A DNA stretch of 16,698 bases from LW40-45 sp048883105 (lineage in GTDB: Archaea > Asgardarchaeota > Lokiarchaeia > Sigyniarchaeales > SOKP01): NCBI GenBank assembly GCA_048883105.1, contig JBHLQY010000056.1:1-16698 (forward strand). Reading direction: 5' to 3'. The notes under the pieces are model-generated. The model searched no databases. It saw only the letters and a list, made by a program, of their open reading frames with translations, and was not told the DNA's origin. This document shows positions 13,895 to 16,698 of the stretch, one piece after another. The number at the start of each line of letters is the position of its first letter. Position 1 is the stretch's first letter. The translations under genes were made by a program, and so were the position numbers.

Positions 13895-15091
13895 ATGAGT
13901 TCAAGTGATTCTAAGCTGTTATTGTATGCAAAACAAGAAGCGAATCAAGCGATTACTCTGGAAAAAGCTGGTAAATATCATCAAGCGATTAATAAATATG
14001 AAAGGGCTGCCGAAATCCTAATACAATTCTTAAAATTTAATAAAAATCCTATGATGCGTCAAACAGTTCAAAAAAGTGTAGAGGATTATATTAATCAAGT
14101 TAAAATTTTAAAAATGAAAGTTGGTGGTCGCTCTATAACTCAAGGAACTCCTTCAAGGCCTTCTAAGGATAAAACAATGGGAGAAGGTGTTAGTGATGAA
14201 GAACAAGAATTACTAAATATGATTTCTGGAACTATAGTTACTGAATCTCCAAAGGTAAGATGGATTGAAATTGCGGGATTAGAGAACTGTAAACAAGCTT
14301 TAAGAGAGGCAATTGTCTTACCTATGGTAAAACCAGAATTATTTACTGGAGCTAGAAAACCATGGTCAGGAATTTTATTATTCGGACCACCTGGATGTGG
14401 AAAAACCCTACTTGCTAAAGCCGCTGCAACTGAATGTAATGCTACATTTTTTAGCGCTTCTTCAGCCGATTTATTAAGTAAATGGTTAGGAGAAAGTGAA
14501 AAATTAATTGGAGCGTTGTTTAAAATCGCAAGATTGAAAGCCCCAAGTTTAATATTCATGGACGAAATTGATTCAATTGCAACTAAAAGAGGAGAAGGTA
14601 CCGAGAGTGGAGGTGAAAGACGCGTAAAGACGCAACTTTTAAGCGAGATTCAAGGACTAAAAACGAGTCATGATAAACCTTTACTTGTTTTAGGAGCAAC
14701 AAACCGACCTTGGGATCTTGATAATGCAATGTTATCTCGTTTTGAGAAAAAAGTATATGTACCTCTTCCTGATGTGCCAGCGAGGGCAGATATATTTAAG
14801 ATTCATACAGCAGGTGTGAATTCTGCGTTAGATGATGAAGATTATATAGAACTTGGAGCTAGGTCTGAAAATTATTCAGGAAGAGATATTGCAAACGTAT
14901 GTCGTGAGGTTATAATGCTCCCCATTCGAGAATTAGATATGAGTGGTTTATTAGAAAAGTCAGATCAGGAAATAAACGTACGAGATATAACGTTGAATGA
15001 TTTCAAACAATCTCTTAAAAAGGTTAAGCCGATGACGACAGCTGCCATTTTGCAACAATATGATAAATGGAAAGACGAATTTGGAGAATAA
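13895..15091 (+). CDS. vps4: Vps4-like AAA ATPase with MIT domain (ESCRT-III disassembly)
   Basis: 398 residues from the ATG at 13895, the first in-frame start after the gap. Residues 5-75 form a three-helix MIT domain (AGKYHQAINKYERAAEILIQ) that would bind ESCRT-III tails. A linker leads to the AAA module: Walker A GPPGCGKT (164-171), pore loop KWLGESEK (196-203), Walker B LIFMDEID (219-226, catalytic E224), sensor ATNRP (268-272), arginine-finger region SRFEKK (281-286), sensor-2 region SGRDIANVCREV, and the C-terminal Vps4 helix QQYDKWKDEFGE. The beta domain between REL (345-347) and DFKQSLKKVKP is reduced to about 20 residues. It would unfold ESCRT-III subunits in an ATP-driven ring. It is 29 bases upstream of vps25 and probably co-transcribed. 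Confidence 0.95.
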   Translation: MSSSDSKLLLYAKQEANQAITLEKAGKYHQAINKYERAAEILIQFLKFNKNPMMRQTVQKSVEDYINQVKILKMKVGGRSITQGTPSRPSKDKTMGEGVSDEEQELLNMISGTIVTESPKVRWIEIAGLENCKQALREAIVLPMVKPELFTGARKPWSGILLFGPPGCGKTLLAKAAATECNATFFSASSADLLSKWLGESEKLIGALFKIARLKAPSLIFMDEIDSIATKRGEGTESGGERRVKTQLLSEIQGLKTSHDKPLLVLGATNRPWDLDNAMLSRFEKKVYVPLPDVPARADIFKIHTAGVNSALDDEDYIELGARSENYSGRDIANVCREVIMLPIRELDMSGLLEKSDQEINVRDITLNDFKQSLKKVKPMTTAAILQQYDKWKDEFGE

Positions 15092-15120
15092 TTAAAAAAA
15101 CAATAATTTATAATTAAAAA

Positions 15121-16014
15121 ATGGAAAGAGAGAAACCTAGGGAAAAACTTAAAGAAACTGAGCTTGAGGCACTTAGAAGAGAGCTTGCGAGATTAAGAGA
15201 ATTAAAGAGACAAAAAGATTTAAAAGAAGAAGAAGAAGCTATACAAAAAATTGCGGCTTCTACCGAAAACGAAGAAATTAAATCTGAGGCTCAATACGAA
15301 TCTAAAGTAGACGATATAGAAAGTAAGCTAAATGAAATTGATAAATTTTTACTTAAACAATTTGAAGATATTGATCAACTAACTTATGAACAACATGCTG
15401 ATTATATAGAGAAGCAGCTTCATGCTCTAGAAGAGGAGATAATAGGTGAAAAAGGAGTTATAGAGAAGGAATTAAGCCCTTATGAGGAATTATTAAATGT
15501 ATACCCATGGCTCGAAGACCCAAAGTATGAATTTATGTACTCTATCCCAAACAAAAAGAAAAATCCAAATGATTATGAGTCGTGGAAAGTCGAGTGGTCA
15601 AAAGTTACGTTTGACTACGCCAAATATGCAATACTTCATATTATATATTTGAGGGAAGTAATTTCTGAAAAACCTTTTTCAAATTTTCAAAATCGTCAAG
15701 AAGCAATAAAAGAAATTGCAGAGGAATTAGTATCTCAAGAACTCGCTAAATTTATATCAAAAAAGAAAGATAAATTAAGAGTTTATTGGAAAACTCTTGA
15801 TATTTGGGCAGATAACTTATATGATTGGGCGATTGATTCCGGTAAGGTGGGACCAATTTTAATATACGAGATAAGAGAATCAGACCAAAAAGGGCTCAAT
15901 TCTCTTCCAAAAGATGATTTAGAAGAAGTATTTAGAATTTTATCCAAGGATGATAGAGGTACTATTATCAGATCGGATGATGGGGAAATTGCTTTTAAAA
16001 TTAAGCTAGAATAA
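15121..16014 (+). CDS. vps25: Vps25-like ESCRT-II subunit with N-terminal coiled coil
   Basis: 297 residues. The C-terminal 170 match the two winged helices of Vps25: NVYPWLEDPKYEF (126-138) for the PWPPFF entry, then IYLREVISEKPFSNFQ, KDKLRVYWKTLDIWADNLYDWA (217-237), PILIYEIRESDQKGLNSLPKDDL and a closing GEIAFKIK. These parallel human VPS25 segments FCRLHKQ..SPLFNN, IMWRRPEEWGKLIYQWV, FTLYEL and GRGVKFF. Residues 1-118 are an added, highly charged coiled-coil region with no counterpart in human VPS25 (176 residues). In ESCRT-II, Vps25 uses its second winged helix to bind the ESCRT-III nucleator. Its gene follows vps4 closely and ends three bases from the convergent vps22 gene. The ATG at 15121 has no Shine-Dalgarno, so the true start could be internal. 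Confidence 0.85.
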   Translation: MEREKPREKLKETELEALRRELARLRELKRQKDLKEEEEAIQKIAASTENEEIKSEAQYESKVDDIESKLNEIDKFLLKQFEDIDQLTYEQHADYIEKQLHALEEEIIGEKGVIEKELSPYEELLNVYPWLEDPKYEFMYSIPNKKKNPNDYESWKVEWSKVTFDYAKYAILHIIYLREVISEKPFSNFQNRQEAIKEIAEELVSQELAKFISKKKDKLRVYWKTLDIWADNLYDWAIDSGKVGPILIYEIRESDQKGLNSLPKDDLEEVFRILSKDDRGTIIRSDDGEIAFKIKLE

Positions 16015-16017
16015 ATT

Positions 16018-16698
16018 TTATTTAATTGAAGGAAAATACCATTGTTTTCCTGTTAAAAGGGACTCTCTAAATTTTGCAACCCCGCTTTCTTCAAGCGATT
16101 TTAATACCTTTAAAGCTCGATCTTGAGACCAATTAAATTCCGAGCATACGCTTTCAACTGAAAGATAGTCTTTTTCTTTTGCCAATTCAACCACTTTAGC
16201 TTCATCTCCTGTATATTGAACTGGGAAGAAATGAATTATAACGACGCCTGAATCTAGTTCTCTTACATCATCGATAACTTTAGTTTTTTTTAAAATTCTC
16301 ATTGCCTTTATTAAATCCTTGATTTCAACGTTCCCTTTTAAAATTCCAGTGTTTATTAATTCAAAAACTTCAGAGATTGGCATTATCCCTCCTGTCTCCT
16401 CTTTACGCATTAATACTCGTTGATAGGCAAGCATGCCTAAATTTTCGATGTCCAATTTTTTAGATTTTATTAAAACATCTGATTCATAGATTTGTTCTTT
16501 TATTATTTTGGAAGAAGGTATATTATACCGCTCTTGAAGTAATTTAACTTCTCCTTTTAATTTCGGGTTCAAAGCTAAAATCACACCGTGTCTTTTAGCC
16601 AGTTCTCTTAGTCTTTCCTTAGTTAGATTTTCAACAGAAGCTTTTGCTTTAATTTCTTTAATTTTTAGTTCAGCCGCTTTCTTTTTCATTGCCTCTTT
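16018..16698 (-). CDS. vps22: Vps22/EAP30-like ESCRT-II subunit, probably 5'-partial
   Basis: EAP30-family protein. The frame is open to the window end; an ATG at 16689 gives 223 residues. Human VPS22 has roughly 15 more residues before this point and the codons upstream (KEA) continue the pattern, so the true start is probably beyond the window. N-terminal helices contain NPKLKGEVKLLQERYNIP (41-58), parallel to NPEFRVQFQDMCATIGVDP of human VPS22. The first winged helix includes GGIMPISEVFELI (100-112) and KDLIKAMRILKK. The second includes YLSVESVCSEFNWSQDRAL and a final SLLTGKQWYFPSI, matching the KWETERARQ and HYWLPAL segments. It should pair with Vps25 to form archaeal ESCRT-II. It is convergent with vps25, so the two subunits are in different transcripts. 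Confidence 0.85.
   Translation of the reverse strand, partial: KEAMKKKAAELKIKEIKAKASVENLTKERLRELAKRHGVILALNPKLKGEVKLLQERYNIPSSKIIKEQIYESDVLIKSKKLDIENLGMLAYQRVLMRKEETGGIMPISEVFELINTGILKGNVEIKDLIKAMRILKKTKVIDDVRELDSGVVIIHFFPVQYTGDEAKVVELAKEKDYLSVESVCSEFNWSQDRALKVLKSLEESGVAKFRESLLTGKQWYFPSIK

Noticed and set aside
14140..14559. 139-codon minus-strand frame inside Vps4
   Set aside because: It runs antisense through the linker and the Walker A, pore-loop and Walker B coding region, has no homology I recognise and no promoter.
1..16698. CRISPR arrays, insertion sequences, prophage genes
   Set aside because: No regularly spaced repeats, transposase or integrase motifs, or phage-like proteins were seen.

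Overview
The window looks like chromosomal DNA of an Asgard archaeon (Promethearchaeota), most likely Loki-like. It is strongly AT-rich. It carries a eukaryote-like ESCRT cluster (an ESCRT-III C-terminus, MIT-AAA Vps4, Vps25 and Vps22), intron-bearing tRNA genes with bulge-helix-bulge splice motifs, an archaeal-type phosphoglycerate kinase, leaderless TATA-type promoters, and a surface protein ending in a single membrane helix and a basic tail. The lineage is inferred from gene content, not from a tree.

Layout, left to right. 1-981 is the 3' part of a membrane-anchored surface protein. 1374-1580 is a tiny histone-fold protein. 1821-4565 is a nickel locus: an alkaline-phosphatase-superfamily protein and a NikR regulator run leftward, divergent from larC. 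4607-6183 holds a TPR protein and a zinc-ligand protein, divergently transcribed across a spacer with phased CCCA repeats. 6194-8752 (minus strand) is larB followed by a corrinoid protein and a UroD-type methyltransferase with a 4-base overlap. 8924-10144 is phosphoglycerate kinase. 10352-10454 is tRNA-Val(GAC) with a 29-nt intron between nucleotides 9 and 10. Next come a four-helix membrane protein and a zinc-motif protein of unknown role. 12041-12169 (minus) is tRNA-Gly(GCC) with two introns. 12344-13360 (minus) is a PfkB-family sugar or nucleoside kinase. 13481-16698 is the ESCRT cluster, interrupted by a 100-N assembly gap at 13775-13874 that removes the N-terminus of ESCRT-III.

Two modules stand out. 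The first is nickel handling. NikR would sense Ni(II). LarB and LarC are the first and last enzymes of nickel-pincer-nucleotide cofactor synthesis. LarE and the cofactor user LarA are not in the window. The second is membrane remodelling. ESCRT-III filaments would be recruited and disassembled by Vps4 through its MIT domain, and nucleated by an ESCRT-II complex built from Vps25 and Vps22. The methyltransferase and corrinoid protein are one half of a methyl-transfer system whose substrate-specific methyltransferase is not here.

The least expected signals are the two tRNA genes, whose three introns can all be placed on explicit BHB structures; a NikR with a histidine-rich insert; a histone fold that stops at the start of its third helix; a long coiled-coil extension on Vps25; and a Vps4 almost without a beta domain. 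All readings are by eye; no alignments or searches were run.
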